Position numbers and translations under genes: made by a program. The notes under the pieces were generated by a model. The model searched no databases, was not told the DNA's origin, and saw nothing but the letters and a program-made list of their open reading frames with translations. Shown here piece after piece: positions 11,224-23,425 of a DNA stretch of 64,000 nucleotides. The DNA is from Davidsoniella eucalypti (lineage: Eukaryota; Ascomycota; Sordariomycetes; Microascales; Ceratocystidaceae), in contig RMBW01000027.1 of assembly GCA_004009845.1 (NCBI GenBank), positions 1 through 64,000 of the forward strand. Reading direction: 5' to 3'. Position 1 is the first letter of the stretch; the number at the start of each line of letters is the position of its first letter.

Positions 11224-14200
11224 ATGGACTTCCTGACTCTAGTGGGCGGCTCTGCCCTGACGACCAACCAGGCCGAGGAGATCAAGACCCGCGTCAACAA
11301 GACCGCCGGCCTGCCCGCCCGCGTGGCCAAGGTTGGCGGTGCCTGGGTCTACTATGTCCACCTCAAGGCCGGCGTCAGTGCCGCTGCCAACGCCGAGGTC
11401 CAGGCCAAGCTGGTCACGTGGCTTGAGCTGCCGGCTCAGCAGGGCGCCCTCAACTTCCCGCAGACCGCCTCGGCCAAGACTTTCTTCGTCACCCCGCGCA
11501 ACATCTCGCCCTGGAGCTCCAAGGGTACCAGCATCGCCCACGTCTGCGGTCTGACCGACCAGCTGGCCCGTATCGAGCGAGGCCGTGCCGTCACCGTCAC
11601 CTACGAGTCTGATGTGTCGTCTACCGACGCCGTCTTCAAGGACATCCTGCACGACCGCATGACCGAGACCTTTGATGTCTCCCTTCCTGATCTGGAGGCT
11701 ATGTTCGTCGAGGGCAAGCGCTTCCCTCTTGAGATCGTCGACATCTTCGGCAAGGAGACCAGTCCGCTCGATACCCTGCGCGCCTACAACAAAGAGTGCG
11801 GCCTTGCTCTGGACGAGTCGGAGATGACCTACCTTGTCGAGGTCTTCACCAAGCTGGGCCGTCCCCCGCACGATGTCGAGCTTTTCATGTTCGCTCAGGT
11901 CAACTCTGAGCACTGCCGTCACAAGCAGTTCAATGCCAACTGGATCATTGACGGCGTCAAGCAGCCCAACACTCTGTTCGGCATGATCCGCAACACCCAC
12001 AAGACCACTCCCCAGTACACTGTCTCCGCCTACAGCGACAACGCCGCTGTTCTGCAGGGCGAAACTGCCGCTTTCTGGGCCCCCGACTACTCGACCGGTA
12101 GCTGGAAGCTGACCAAGGAGGTTGTCCACATCCTGGCCAAGGTTGAGACTCACAACCACCCTACGGCCATCTCTCCTTTTCCCGGTGCCGCTACCGGCTC
12201 TGGTGGTGAGATTCGCGACGAAGGTGCCGTCGGTCGTGGCTCCAAGCCCAAGGCTGGCCTGGCGGGTTTCTGGGTCTCTGACTTGCTTATCCCCGACGAG
12301 TCTGCTCCCTGGGAGGTCGATCTTGGCCGCCCGTCGCATTTTGCTAGCAGCTACGATATCATGATGGAGGCTCCCATAGGTAGCGCCCGCTTCAACAACG
12401 AGTTCGGCCGTCCTTGCTTGACTGGCTGCTTCCGCACTCTTCTGGCCAACGCCGGTGATGAGTCGTCGCCTGACTGGCGCGGTTACCACAAGCCCATCAT
12501 GATTGCTGGTGGTGTCGGCACCGTCCGTCCCCAACACGCCCTCAAGAAAGAGGGAGATGTCGTTGATGGTGCTCATGCTATCGTTCTCGGTGGCCCTGCT
12601 ATGCTGATTGGTCTTGGAGGTGGTGCTGCCTCTTCTTCTACCTCTGCCGAGGAGACTGCTGAGCTGGACTTTGCCAGTGTGCAGCGTGGCAACCCTGAAA
12701 TGGAACGCCGTGCCCAGATGGTTATTGATACTTGCGTTGCTCTCGGTGACGAGAACCCCATCTCCATGATCCACGATGTTGGTGCCGGTGGTCTATCCAA
12801 CGCTCTGCCTGAGCTGGTCAAAGATGCCGGCTTTGGTGGTACCTTTGAGTTGCGCCAGGTTCACAGTGCCGATGGCAGTCTGAGCCCCCTTCAGATCTGG
12901 TGTAACGAGGCTCAAGAACGTTATGTTCTGCTTGTTAACCAGGAGGGCCTAAACCGCTTCACAAGCATCTGCCGTAAGTTCTTTTTCTTTCCCTTGGTGA
13001 CACTACCTTCAATGCTTTAGTTTGGTATCTAACAGATTGGATCTATAGGCCGCGAGCGCTGCCCCTTCTCCGACGTTGGTGTCGTCCTCCCCAAGGATGA
13101 GAACGGTGACTCTAAGCTGATCCTGACCGACCGTGACTCCAAGGACCAGCCTTCCCCTATCAACCTGCCCATGTCGGCTCTATTCCCCGATGGACGCCGC
13201 CTGGAGCGTGTTGTGGAGTCCCGCAAGCCTACCCTGCCCGCCTTCGACGCTGTTGCCAGCATCAAGGCCGTGATTGGCGAGAAGGCTTCTACCAAGGATA
13301 TCCTCACTGTTGCTACCGAGCGCGTTTTGCGCATGCCTTCAGTCGGCTCCAAGTCTTTCCTGATCACTATCGGTGACCGCACTGTTGGTGGTCTTTCCGT
13401 TCGTGACCAGATGGTTGGTCCCTGGCAAACTCCCGTTGCCGACTGTGCCGTGACTGCAGTCTCCTACCAGATCGGCGCTACTACCCGCAATGGTGAGGCT
13501 ATGGCTATGGGCGAGCGCCCTCCTTTGGCTCTTGTCTCTCCCGCTGCCTCAGCTCGCATGGCTGTTGCTGAGTCGCTGACTAATCTTGCTGCTGCTGACC
13601 TTATCAACGGTCTTGAGCGTGTTAAGCTGTCCGCTAACTGGATGGCTGCCGTCAACCACCCTGGTGAGGGTGCTGGCCTGTACGAGGCCGTCAATGCCAT
13701 TGGTATGGAGCTATGCCCCAAGCTTGGTCTCTCCATTCCCGTCGGCAAGGACTCTACCTCGATGAAGTCCTCGTGGAAGGATAAGGAGACTGGAGAAGCC
13801 AAGAGCGTCACTGCTCCCATGTCAGTCATTATCACTGCTGTCAGTGTTGTTGAGGATGTCCGTAGTACCTGGACTCCCCAGCTGCGCCGCATCGAGGATG
13901 TTGGCGAGACCATCCTAATCTACGTCGATCTTGCCGAGGGCTTCAAGGCTCTTGGTGGCTCTGCTCTTGCCCAGTCCTTTAGCCAGGTTGGAAACGAGGT
14001 CCCTGATGTTCGCAGTGCCGACCTTCTGGTTGACTTCTTCGATGCTATCCAGCAGCTTCATAAGTCCGGTGTTGTCCTAGCTTATCACGATGTTTCCGAT
14101 GGTGGTCTTCTCGTTACCGTTGCCGAGATGATGTTCGCCGGTCGTTGCGGTGCCGATATCATGCTGCAAAACATTGCCAAGACCCCCAACGCTCAGGATA

Positions 14201-15402
14201 TGCTGAGTGCCCTGTTCAGCGAAGAACTGGGTGCCATTTTCCAAGTCCGCAAGTCGGATGAAATCAACTTCAAGCGCTGCTTCGCTACTTGCGGCCCTCC
14301 CGCTGGCCTCATTAGAGTCTTTGGTGCCGTCAAGCCTACTTCCAACCAGAGCCTGACCATTCGATATGCTGATGCTCCCATGGTTGAGTTGGAGCGTACC
14401 CAGCTGCAACAATGGTGGGCCCGTACTTCGTACGCCATGCAGCGTGAGCGTGACAACCCGGCTTGTGCTGAAAGCGAATACAACGCCATCCTAGATTCTG
14501 CCGATCCCGGTCTGTCTTTCAACCTGACCTACCCTCCTTCTGAGAACATTATGCCCCTGACTGCCACCCTTGGTAGCCTTGTGCTGAAGGCTCCCCGCGT
14601 TGCCATTCTTCGTGAGGTCGGTGTCAACAGTCACGCTGAGATGGCCTTTGCTTTCAAGGCTGCTGGCTTCGACCCCGTCGATGTTCACATGAGCGACATT
14701 CTGGGTGGCCGCACCCTCAACGACTTCGTTGGTCTGGCTGCTGGTGGTGGTTTCTCGTATGGTGATGTCTTTGGTGCTGGTGTTGGCTGGGCTCAGTCTA
14801 TTCTCGAGCACAAGGGCGCCCGCGCCGAGTTTGAGGCCTTCTTCAAGCGTGCCGATACCTTTGCTTTGGGTGTTTGCAACGGTTGCCAGATGATCACTCG
14901 TCTGCAGGAGCTGATCCCTGGATCTGAATGCTGGCCCACGTTCACAGATAACGCTTCCCGCCAATTCGAGGGCCGTGTAGCCATGGTCAAGATCGACGAT
15001 GAAGCTGCAGTCCGCGCTGGACACGCCCCCTCTGTCTTCTTCCACGGCATGAGCGGCTCGTCTCTGCCTATCGTAGTTTCACACGGTGAGGGCCGCGCTG
15101 CTTTCAAGAAGGACTCCGACCTAAACGTTCTCGATGCTCAGGGTCTGGCGCCTCTACGCTATGTCGATGGTCGTTTGAACCAGGCCGGTCCTGAAAACTA
15201 CCCATTTAACCCTAACGGATCGCCCGGTGGTATCGCCAGTGTCCGCAGCAGAGATGGAAAGGTTCTTGCTCTCATGCCTCACCCGGAACGTACTATCATG
15301 GCTGATGTTGGTTCGTACATTCCTCGCAACCAGGTTGAGCAGTGGGGTGAGTTTGGCCCTTGGGTCAGAATGTTCAAGAGTGCTCGTAAGTGGGTTGGTT
15401 AA
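11224..15402 (+). CDS. ADE6: Phosphoribosylformylglycinamidine synthase (FGAM synthase)
   Basis: Catalyses the ATP- and glutamine-dependent conversion of FGAR to FGAM, step four of de novo purine synthesis, in the cytosol. Exons 11224-12973 and 13049-15402 are separated by a 75-bp intron with a GTAAGT donor and give 1367 aa, close to the 1358 of yeast Ade6. The protein runs from the N-terminal PurS-like domain (MDFLTLVGG) through two PurL/AIR-synthase-like halves (VETHNHPTAISPFPGAATG; SEHCRHKQFNA; PVGKDSTSMK) to a class I glutamine amidotransferase domain with the nucleophile in GVCNGCQM (about Cys1193) and the catalytic His/Glu in MPHPERT. The frame stays open upstream to 10945, but the family N-terminus begins at 11224. 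Codon use is strongly biased, which implies high expression. A 511-codon antisense reading (11239-12774) is a shadow of this bias. Confidence 0.97.
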
Positions 15403-15687
15403 GCCATTTAAAAACGGACAATGCGGAGGATATCGCTCTTTTTTTGTTTAAAAAAAAGCCTGTATAACGAACGTTCACAGAAATGGAGTTTGAGCCGTCG
15501 AACCGGATATACAGTTGACTTTGAATTTGGAATCTATTTATTGTACTTTAGGGCATAGATTTGTTTAGTGTAGTTTTCTTTAGCTTTGTTTATCATCATT
15601 GTATATTCTTCTTATTTCTGTAGTCTTGAAATGGTGTACTCAATCTTAACGCGTGCAAGTGTTCGTGAAGTCATTCTGATGATTAAG

Positions 15688-15695
15688 TTAGGGTT
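15688..15695. promoter_or_regulatory. Telobox TTAGGGTT
   Basis: Exact 8-mer just downstream of ADE6. One of about ten AACCCTAA/TTAGGGTT matches in the window; see findings. Confidence 0.35.
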
Positions 15696-17501
15696 ATTGA
15701 CTAAAATCGACCATTATGGATTGTAGCACAAGGTATAATTTTTGGGTTAGAAAAAGGGGACACATCTTGTGAACATCAGAATAAGCGTGTTCTCATTTTA
15801 ACACGAAGAAAAAGTAAGCATCTCTTAAAATTCCATGTAGACCAAGCAAAGAAAGAGCCTGCATATCTACTTTAATCTCGATCCACTGTGATCTAAGCAA
15901 ACATAGGGCAAGTCATAAATACTAGTTGTAGAGGCATGTATATCATTGGAGTATGTGGCTATATATATAGCCTAGACTTATACTGCATATGCCGTTGCTA
16001 GCATTACTCGTTTCGTTCATAGATCGTGTGAAATGCTATGATTATTGGAAAAAAAAAAAAACAGTCGATCTCATAGTATTACAACGGGTCTTTTCTTCTC
16101 GTCAGATCTTTCTACTTGCTAAAAGCCTTCCAAGTACAGAGTACGAAGCAATATTTAGCTATCGCCATTGCTTCAAGATATCGAGAGATTCATAGGAGAG
16201 AAGGGAGGGGCCCTCTTTGTCAGTTTTTATCTAATTTTCATGATGGCTATTCTCCTTTGTTTTCTTTTTTTTTTTAATATCCGCGGATACTTTTTTTGTA
16301 GCCAAGTCTTTTTTTATTATTTTTCTTCTTGGAAATACGATAAATATGCAGGCCAAATCCTATGAATAATGGTCGTCTTTTTTTTTTAAATTTTTTTTTT
16401 TTTTTATTATATATATAAGTATCTCTCTTTTTAACCTTTTCCTTAAGCTGGCTTAAATACGAGCAGTCCGCGATTGCGCGGAGTCCCGCCTTTTACAACT
16501 TGAGAATTTATTTTCTGCAACTCTATGTGTATCTGTATATAAACACAATATTGTCAAGACAGACACCATTTTCAGCTTTTTGATATTCTATGTATTCTGG
16601 CTCGAATCGTGTAAGCCTGGTATCATATTTCTGGTCACGATACACACACAGGCTGTGATATCATGGGGAATGGGATAAAAGTAAGTTCCCAACTTAGCAT
16701 GTATAAGATGTAAAATAAAATAAAATAAAGGTATAGAAGACCCAAGGTTACCCGAGTGAGCCTCACTTTATCCAAATCCCAAACCGGCAATAAGATAAAT
16801 CCCGAATAGCCGTCAGCTTCCTCTTTTTTTTTTTGTCTTTGTCTTACAATAAGAAAAAGGAACGGGTAAGAAAGTAAGGAAGTAGAAAAGAAAAAAAAAG
16901 AAAAAAGGAAACCCATACACGGTTAAGATTTCGGCAATGATGGTGGGTAGATGACGACGACTCGAGGAGAGACCAAGAAAAACAAAAAAACAAAAAGATA
17001 ACTAACAAAAGATGAAGAATAAAGTATGTGATATGCCGGGACTTATAAGGGGGGATGTCCGATGAATAGCAACCCAAAGAGGAAAAGTGATGTGCAGAGA
17101 TATGTTCATCTACTTAGATACATATATGTATACTATACTGTTTTCCTCGGATATTTCTTGGTTTTCCTTTCGAGCTTAAGATAAGAGGACCGTCGATGGA
17201 AAGACGAGACCTGTAGATCAAACTGATGTAACCCTAACCGTTGAAATGTTTATTAGTCACTGTACTTTATTTTCGTCCATTACAATTGGGGCGTGACTTT
17301 TTTTTAAATTTTTTTTATATTTCCATACAAGTGGCTTTAGTGGCTGATAGATTAGATTACGGCATTGAGAACAGCAATGCATTTTATGTATAGTTAATAA
17401 TATATTGACAATATTAATAGTACTCATAAAAAAGAGCATTCGACATGAATGCATTTTATTTGCCAATATAACTAAATATATATAAAGCAGTGGCACAAAA
17501 G

Positions 17502-17672
17502 ATGAAACACAAAGTCGTTGATGCTCTGCCATGGCAAAATCCGAAGAGGCTTTCAGATGTATCTGAAAGCCTTAAAAGTAAACTCGATATTCCAAGTCAT
17601 CGATACAAGCCAGAGTGGTTGGTGAAGGACTTCACCCGAATTGGGCCTCACAAAGCCGACGCTCTATTGTAA
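17502..17672 (+). other. Short coding-like reading, possible exon or gene remnant
   Basis: A 56-codon frame with codon use that looks coding and a composition (WQNPKRLSDV, YKPEWLVKDFTRIG) unlike the random readings around it. It ends in TAA, but a GTAAGC donor-like site overlaps the stop, so it could be an internal exon. I could not find partner exons and do not recognise the protein. A 26-bp inverted repeat (17547-17572) lies inside it. It may be a decayed gene or chance. Confidence 0.2.
17547..17572. repeat. Inverted repeat, 12-bp perfect arms with a 2-bp centre
   Basis: Left arm AGGCTTTCAGAT (17547-17558) is matched by its exact reverse complement at 17561-17572. The centre GT is too short for an RNA loop, so this would act as a DNA palindrome if at all. 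Confidence 0.9.
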
Positions 17673-19205
17673 GCTGATGTCTCTTCTTTTTGATAGCTTA
17701 TCAACAACATGTACCATGTCCAAAGTAATACTGTAAAGCGGGCTGCATAACGTACATCAAGACGGGTCGGAATTTTTAGAGCCGACTTTTGATAGCCATC
17801 GACCCAGTAGTAAGTAGAAGAGAAGGACTTGGTGCATATGTAGCTAGCTATGTATGTACTATGTAGCTTTCGACAAGCACGTGATCAACGCATACAACTA
17901 TACAGGTATATGTATATACATGACCGGAAGTTGATGTACTGTTGTTATATATATCTGTATCAAGGTAGAAGATGCATCTGTTTGTACAGGAAACTTTATC
18001 TACGCAGTTCAGCGACGCCGACATCGCCTTGAACCAACTAGTGACAAAGAGCCGAACTTACACGTCACTACTATTGCTGAGTCGAGCTAGACGTTGCAAA
18101 GCCACGAAAGCAAAATTTAGATGAAGGGAAAAAAAAGAGAACGTCATGAAAAGGCCCCTTGTTATCAGCAGGCTATTTGCTTTGTTGTTTTATTTTCTTC
18201 TTTTCCTTTGTATAGCCGCTTCTTCCCTCTACCCCTTTACTTGGTTATATACTTACAGATATCGGCATGCGGATTCGGTATCAACATAGTTGTACATTAT
18301 ATGTGATAAGCATGTCTATCTTTCTCATCCGTCATCTCGGCTTCCTTCATTCTGACGCTAAACTCCAAGCCCCAAAAAAGTAGTAATAGTGGTAGTGATA
18401 GTGATAGTACCAATCCAATGCTTGTCTTGCAATTAAAATGATCTGCACAGCATGCCAAGCCTTGGCCGCCAGACGAACAACTAAAGTACACTAGTTGTAT
18501 ATAGATATAACTGATATAGACATACAATATTAGACAGGTCAAGTCCACTGACTAGGCAAGACTTGACCCTTGACACTTACTGTATACTTTACTGTATGCA
18601 TACCACAGTCTTCAGACCAAGATAGCAAATAAGAACTAAATGTATTAGTAAATGCAACGCTCATGTCGCATTGGCAGTGGCAGAGAAAGAAGATGAGATA
18701 GAGAGACAGGGGTAACGGAGGGAAGAAGAAGAAAAGAAGAAGCATGGGACAGGGCGGCGTCTGGCAGCACATTGTTGGCTACGGCATGTTCTCTATAGCA
18801 CTTTATCATACTCGATATTTCTAGCGATTGGTTGGTTGAATTTGGATGTACAACTGAGGAGGACTGGGAGAGGGAATATTTGCGAGGAAGAGCCTGCCTT
18901 CTCTTGTCATCTAATATCACTGGGCATAGTTGTATATGGTCTGGGTCATACAAGGATATACACGAAGACACAATAACCATGCTACTAGGGAACGACGATC
19001 ACGGAGGCACTAACTGAGGAATGTAGACTAGAAGAAAAGTAAATGCCAGAATGGAAAACAATGAGCGAAGCCATCGTTGTTTGTCAAGTGGCGACTGTGA
19101 TTGTCTGTGCCTGGCGTGTACCTGACGGTGAATAGACGGATCGGGAAAGGTGGCAAAGGGCACCAGTACGTAGAATCAGAGCAGAGAAAGATAAAGGTAT
19201 AGCGA

Positions 19206-19247
19206 ACTATACATACAAATATGTATATACATATTTGTATGTATAGT
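19206..19247. repeat. Perfect 42-bp palindrome
   Basis: Bases 19206-19226 are exactly the reverse complement of 19227-19247, with no spacer. Pairing stops at 19205/19248. The sequence is built from ATACAT/ATGTAT words and is very AT-rich, so it can extrude as a cruciform. It sits in the gene-poor region with no gene within 3.5 kb. Confidence 0.95.
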
Positions 19248-19370
19248 AGACGCAGAGCGTGGATATTGTACTGATCGGAGCCAACGTGCATAGGCCACAA
19301 TAAGAAACTGCATCGAGCAACGCCATTACAGTGGGATTACTGATTGTTCTGCTACACATACATACATGTA

Positions 19371-19400
19371 GACTGGGCTGAGCTGGGCTGGACTGGGCTG
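19371..19400. repeat. 10-bp tandem repeat x3 (GACTGGGCTG type)
   Basis: Three adjacent 10-bp units; the first and third are identical and the middle one reads AGCTGGGCTG. Non-coding. Confidence 0.85.
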
Positions 19401-19696
19401 CGTGAAATGGAACCAAACCACAGTGTGTCAAGTAAGTCCAGTGATTGCACATGCATGTGTAGATTTGCTATGTACCTAAGAAGAAGAAACGAATTATATG
19501 TAAGTTCAGCTGTCGTGATTGGATACAAGGTCTGGTCAGCCGAAGGCCATCTAGCCAATCTTGATACTGGTGTGCGGTGTATCGATGGATGAACGAACCT
19601 GGGCTGGGTCAGGGCGCATTCTGAAGCTTAGTTGGTGTTTTGGTTGTCCTGGCCGCTAGTGTTAGAAGAGAGGTAGGTCCTGGGTTGTTTAGGCCA

Positions 19697-19723
19697 TCTA
19701 GACCGTCTAGACCGTCTAGACCG
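19697..19723. repeat. 9-bp tandem repeat TCTAGACCG x3
   Basis: Three perfect copies. The second and third copies each sit in a palindromic GTCTAGAC word; the first has A in place of the leading G. Non-coding. Confidence 0.9.
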
Positions 19724-22478
19724 ATCAGCTGGCTGTGCCACAGTGTCTCCTGGACCAAAAAAAGACCAGAGTTTATTCCAAGGCTAGCCTGAGAAAAGAC
19801 AGGCTCTAGAGAAAGTGCTCGATTAACAGAGGAAGAGCCACCGAGAACTGGCGGTATGGCTGCGATAGATAGAGGGCGTCTAGTCTAGCAACGGGGATGG
19901 TTGCTTGGCAGGCGTTTCAGTGTGGCAAGTGTCGAAGAATGGAAGCCGATTTGCTACCTCGTTACGTTGTAGGTTTTATAGCTTACATACACAGATGGTT
20001 GCGAGAATTGGTACAAAGGCTGTGATAATGAGATCGAGAGAAGTGATTCTATGTCCCTTGTTTTTCTTTGATTTTTTTTTCGATTTTCCTTTTTCATTGT
20101 TGATGTGGGTTGTGTAAACAAGCGTAGCTTCCGTCCCAACATTGGTGTCCCATCGCGAGAATAGAGTTGTGACCTAGCCACTCTTAGTGCGTGCTCTAAT
20201 GTGCTTCCTTTTTTATTTTATTTTATTTTTATAGTTCCGACTAACTACACAGTAGCTAGTTTCTTTTGACAATAGCACTAAGCCGACCCTGTCAAAAGAC
20301 ACAACGCCGGCTTGATTTTAGGGGCTTGTCTTAGTGACCACGGCGCCGGACTGCCGCTAAAATAACGAAGGACAGAAATACTCAGGGCCTAGCAATTTGG
20401 TCACAGGGCGCCGACACCGAAAAACCCCGCCATTTTGGCCACGAACAAAAGGCATGGTATGGTGGCTTGGAGTGCTTAGTTGGTAGTCTAACTGAGTTTA
20501 CTCAAGACTTACCTCTCTCGTCCCCCGTGCAACACTGGCAATGCCCTGAAAACAAGACTACTAATACATACATACATATGCATGTAGAGTGCTACGACTC
20601 TATCTACACACATAGTTATAGGCGGTCGCTATAGCAGGGCACAGTGATCGCCAACTACACCGCCTATCAGCAGTTCGGCTATCCTCCAGATTGCAGTTCG
20701 GTTTCTTGCATCCCCCCTACAGCATAATATATGGCCTCCTTTTCCCATCTGCACTGCATCTATTCATTTCGTTTGAGCCAGGCTGTAACTGCATAGTAGT
20801 ACTACTAGATAGAATCGAGACCATTGAGAGCCACAATATTATAGCATACATATACTTGTACATTAATGCCAAAGAACAAACAAACACACAAATGGATGGC
20901 ATCAACAGCACAAACTTCGAAGAGATGTCCCAGGGACTGTTATACAGAGCGAGCACCATCGTAGGCCTCTCTGTCTTTCTGTCTAGTCCCTTGACTCCAG
21001 TGCTTAGATCAAAGGTGTAGTTAGTTTCATTTCAGGTGTACGTACTAGTGCGACTTTCAGCTGCCGATGTTGGTTTGTCTGCAGCTATTCTAACAACTAT
21101 ACAAACAACCACGTCGTCCATCATTCTATTGGCCCGTTATGCGAGCGTCTTGTCGCGGTATTTTGCCATCCTATGCCCATACATGTACTCAATCTTGTAC
21201 CATACTAGAACCATACCATTCCATCCTATCCCACCTCATCTCATCTCATCTTATCTCATCCCGCATCGTAGCCCGTCGGTTAGAAAAGCTTCGACCAGCA
21301 CTCCATGGGAATAAGCTTGATTTGACGGGGTGATGGTGTGTAAAGTGATCGATAGAGAGGTTCATCGAGGCCTAGCCTGCAAAAGAATATGCTAGAATCG
21401 TAGAATCGTAGCCTTTCTATGTACTTTGCTAATGTAAATGAATGGCTAGTAAACAATTGAACCGCAAGATCAACAATTACTTAGTTGTAGAAGGCATTGC
21501 GACCCCCTTCCTGAGGGAAGCCCCTAGAACTCTTCCTTCGCAAGATAATAAAAACCTTTTTTTTTCTTTCTTTTTGTTTTTCTATTTTTCTCCAGGCGGG
21601 CCACGAAACCATTCCATACCAAACATATGCAACAAGAGGTTCCTATATAAAGGAACAAATAGATATGTAAAAAGTAATACACAGTAGAAGACGTTGACAC
21701 CGCTGCGCCGCGCCCATTTTCTTTGCAGTCAAGCGTCCTTTTCAGGCCCATAAACAGACGGCTTGTACCGTATTGAAGCTCTAGTGAGCAAGGTCGTTGT
21801 TGTCAACGTAATCAATTATATAGTCGTAGAAAGAAAGAAAAGCATCCTCACATATCCTTATATCATCAGTGTCTTATTCCTGCACCTCAGAAAGCGCCTC
21901 GTCTCACATCTGCGGGCTTGTTCCTGTTTGCTCTCTCGTTGATATCAAGCTATGTATCTAGTTAGTCAGCCCTCTATCGTTGCCCTCATCGTCGTCATCT
22001 TTGATACTATCATTCGCTATTCCGCCTCTCGCACGCTCTTTTATTATATCTGTGCCCTCTCTCTTTCTTCACTTGACTCTGCGGGCTAAAACAAATACCC
22101 ACAGATCAGTCTAGGCGCAATAGGTTGCAAAAATAAAGAGAAAAGAAGAGCAAAGAACGAAGAACAAAGAAAGGCATCGTGTCTTGTTTGGAGAGTCCCA
22201 TCACAACTAATAGCAGTAGAATCTCGAATCACATCTTTATAGCTCCATAATATTAATGAATTAAAAAAGAAAAAAAGAAACTCGAATCTATCGCATGGCA
22301 TCCACCATCAAGTCAGAGCTCGACCTTTTTCGTCTATGTATAGAAACACCAAACGCAGCAGAATCTCGCTTTTGTAGCTAATTATGCCTTTTTCCCAAAA
22401 TATTACTCTACTATTTTACTAAGCTGGCAAAAACAATACGGGTTTTGCCATTTGTGTAGACACCACAAATAACAGAAA

Positions 22479-22514
22479 GAACAACAACAAGAACAACAAC
22501 AAGAACAACAACAA
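22479..22514. repeat. 12-bp tandem repeat GAACAACAACAA x3
   Basis: Three perfect copies in the distal promoter of the KNR4 homologue, at the border between the gene-poor region and the CT-rich leader. Confidence 0.9.
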
Positions 22515-23425
22515 GCACAGCAAGAACAACACAGAAAACGACAGGAACATACTTGCATACCTGCCGTTCAAACAGACAAGCCCGCAATCCTACGACAGTG
22601 ACTTCTTGTTCTGGAATAGACGACTTAGTCGAAAAAGAGACAAAAATCGGGTTCTTTTCGCTGCATCAATTGATAATTTCAGCACCATCAAACTTATTCC
22701 TAAGCAATCCATCCCTCCAAGCAATTCTTAGCAAAGCATTTTGCGTTAGGGGCACTGCAGCACCATCCATCTCCTTTATTTCCTCTCTGGCTATTTTTCC
22801 GGCCTGTCTGTCTGATCATCGGCTCTCCTGTCCATCTTGCATCTTGCATCTGTATCTGCTACTTTTCTTCCATTCTCTGCCTTTTCTTTCCTCTTCTTCT
22901 TCTTCTTTTTTCTTTCTTTTTTTACAAGACGAAACAGAAGACGTGAATCAGACAATCTTCGACTTGTTGTATTCCGTCCAAAGCACCAGGAAAAACAGAA
23001 ATCTATCTCTAACGAGCCTGCTTGCCTCGACCACTTCTCTAGCTCCATTCCTAATCTATTCTCTATTTTCCCTCTTACATTTTCTCAACCATTTACTTGC
23101 TCCCCATCAGTAACGCTTTCTTATTCTAATTTTTTAAAACTTTTACTATTTCTTTTTCCGCTTTTGCGTTGAGCACTGCTTCACTAATTTCCTGGCCCAA
23201 ACTCACTGCAACTAGTGCCATCCCGCTTTGTGACGCCGAGACGTTCTTCTCTTCCTGTCATTCTTTTTAGTGAATTTTTTTTTCTTCTTTTGTTTCTCTT
23301 CCTCCGCCGTCGGTTTAAAACTACCGAGCCTTTATTTACTTCGCATCTTCTATCTCTCGGAATCCCCCCTTCTTTTATTCTCCATGCAAACCATCCGGCC
23401 GCCTCCTTCAACGACCGACTCTAAT

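Larger units (their letters stand above)
15403..23425. other. 8-kb gene-poor region upstream of KNR4/SMI1
   Basis: No convincing gene. It is AT-rich with long T and A runs near 16060, 16270 and 16380-16410. Notable items are a coding-like 56-codon reading at 17502-17672, a 26-bp inverted repeat at 17547-17572, a 42-bp perfect palindrome at 19206-19247, tandem repeats at 19371-19400, 19697-19723 and 22479-22514, and a GC-rich hairpin-forming patch near 20280-20420. The last kilobase (about 22430-23425) becomes CT-rich and is probably the promoter and leader of the KNR4 homologue. Confidence 0.55.

Noticed and set aside
11239..12774. 511-codon open reading frame on the minus strand inside ADE6
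   Set aside because: It lies fully antisense to a clear FGAM synthase with strongly biased codons; such bias creates long antisense frames. The translation is repetitive Val/Gly/Leu/Arg with no domain.
22553..23172. Overlapping 111-186-codon ORFs upstream of KNR4
   Set aside because: They read through CT-rich leader DNA and give Ser/Phe/Leu-rich low-complexity sequences. They are better explained as 5' leader or promoter.
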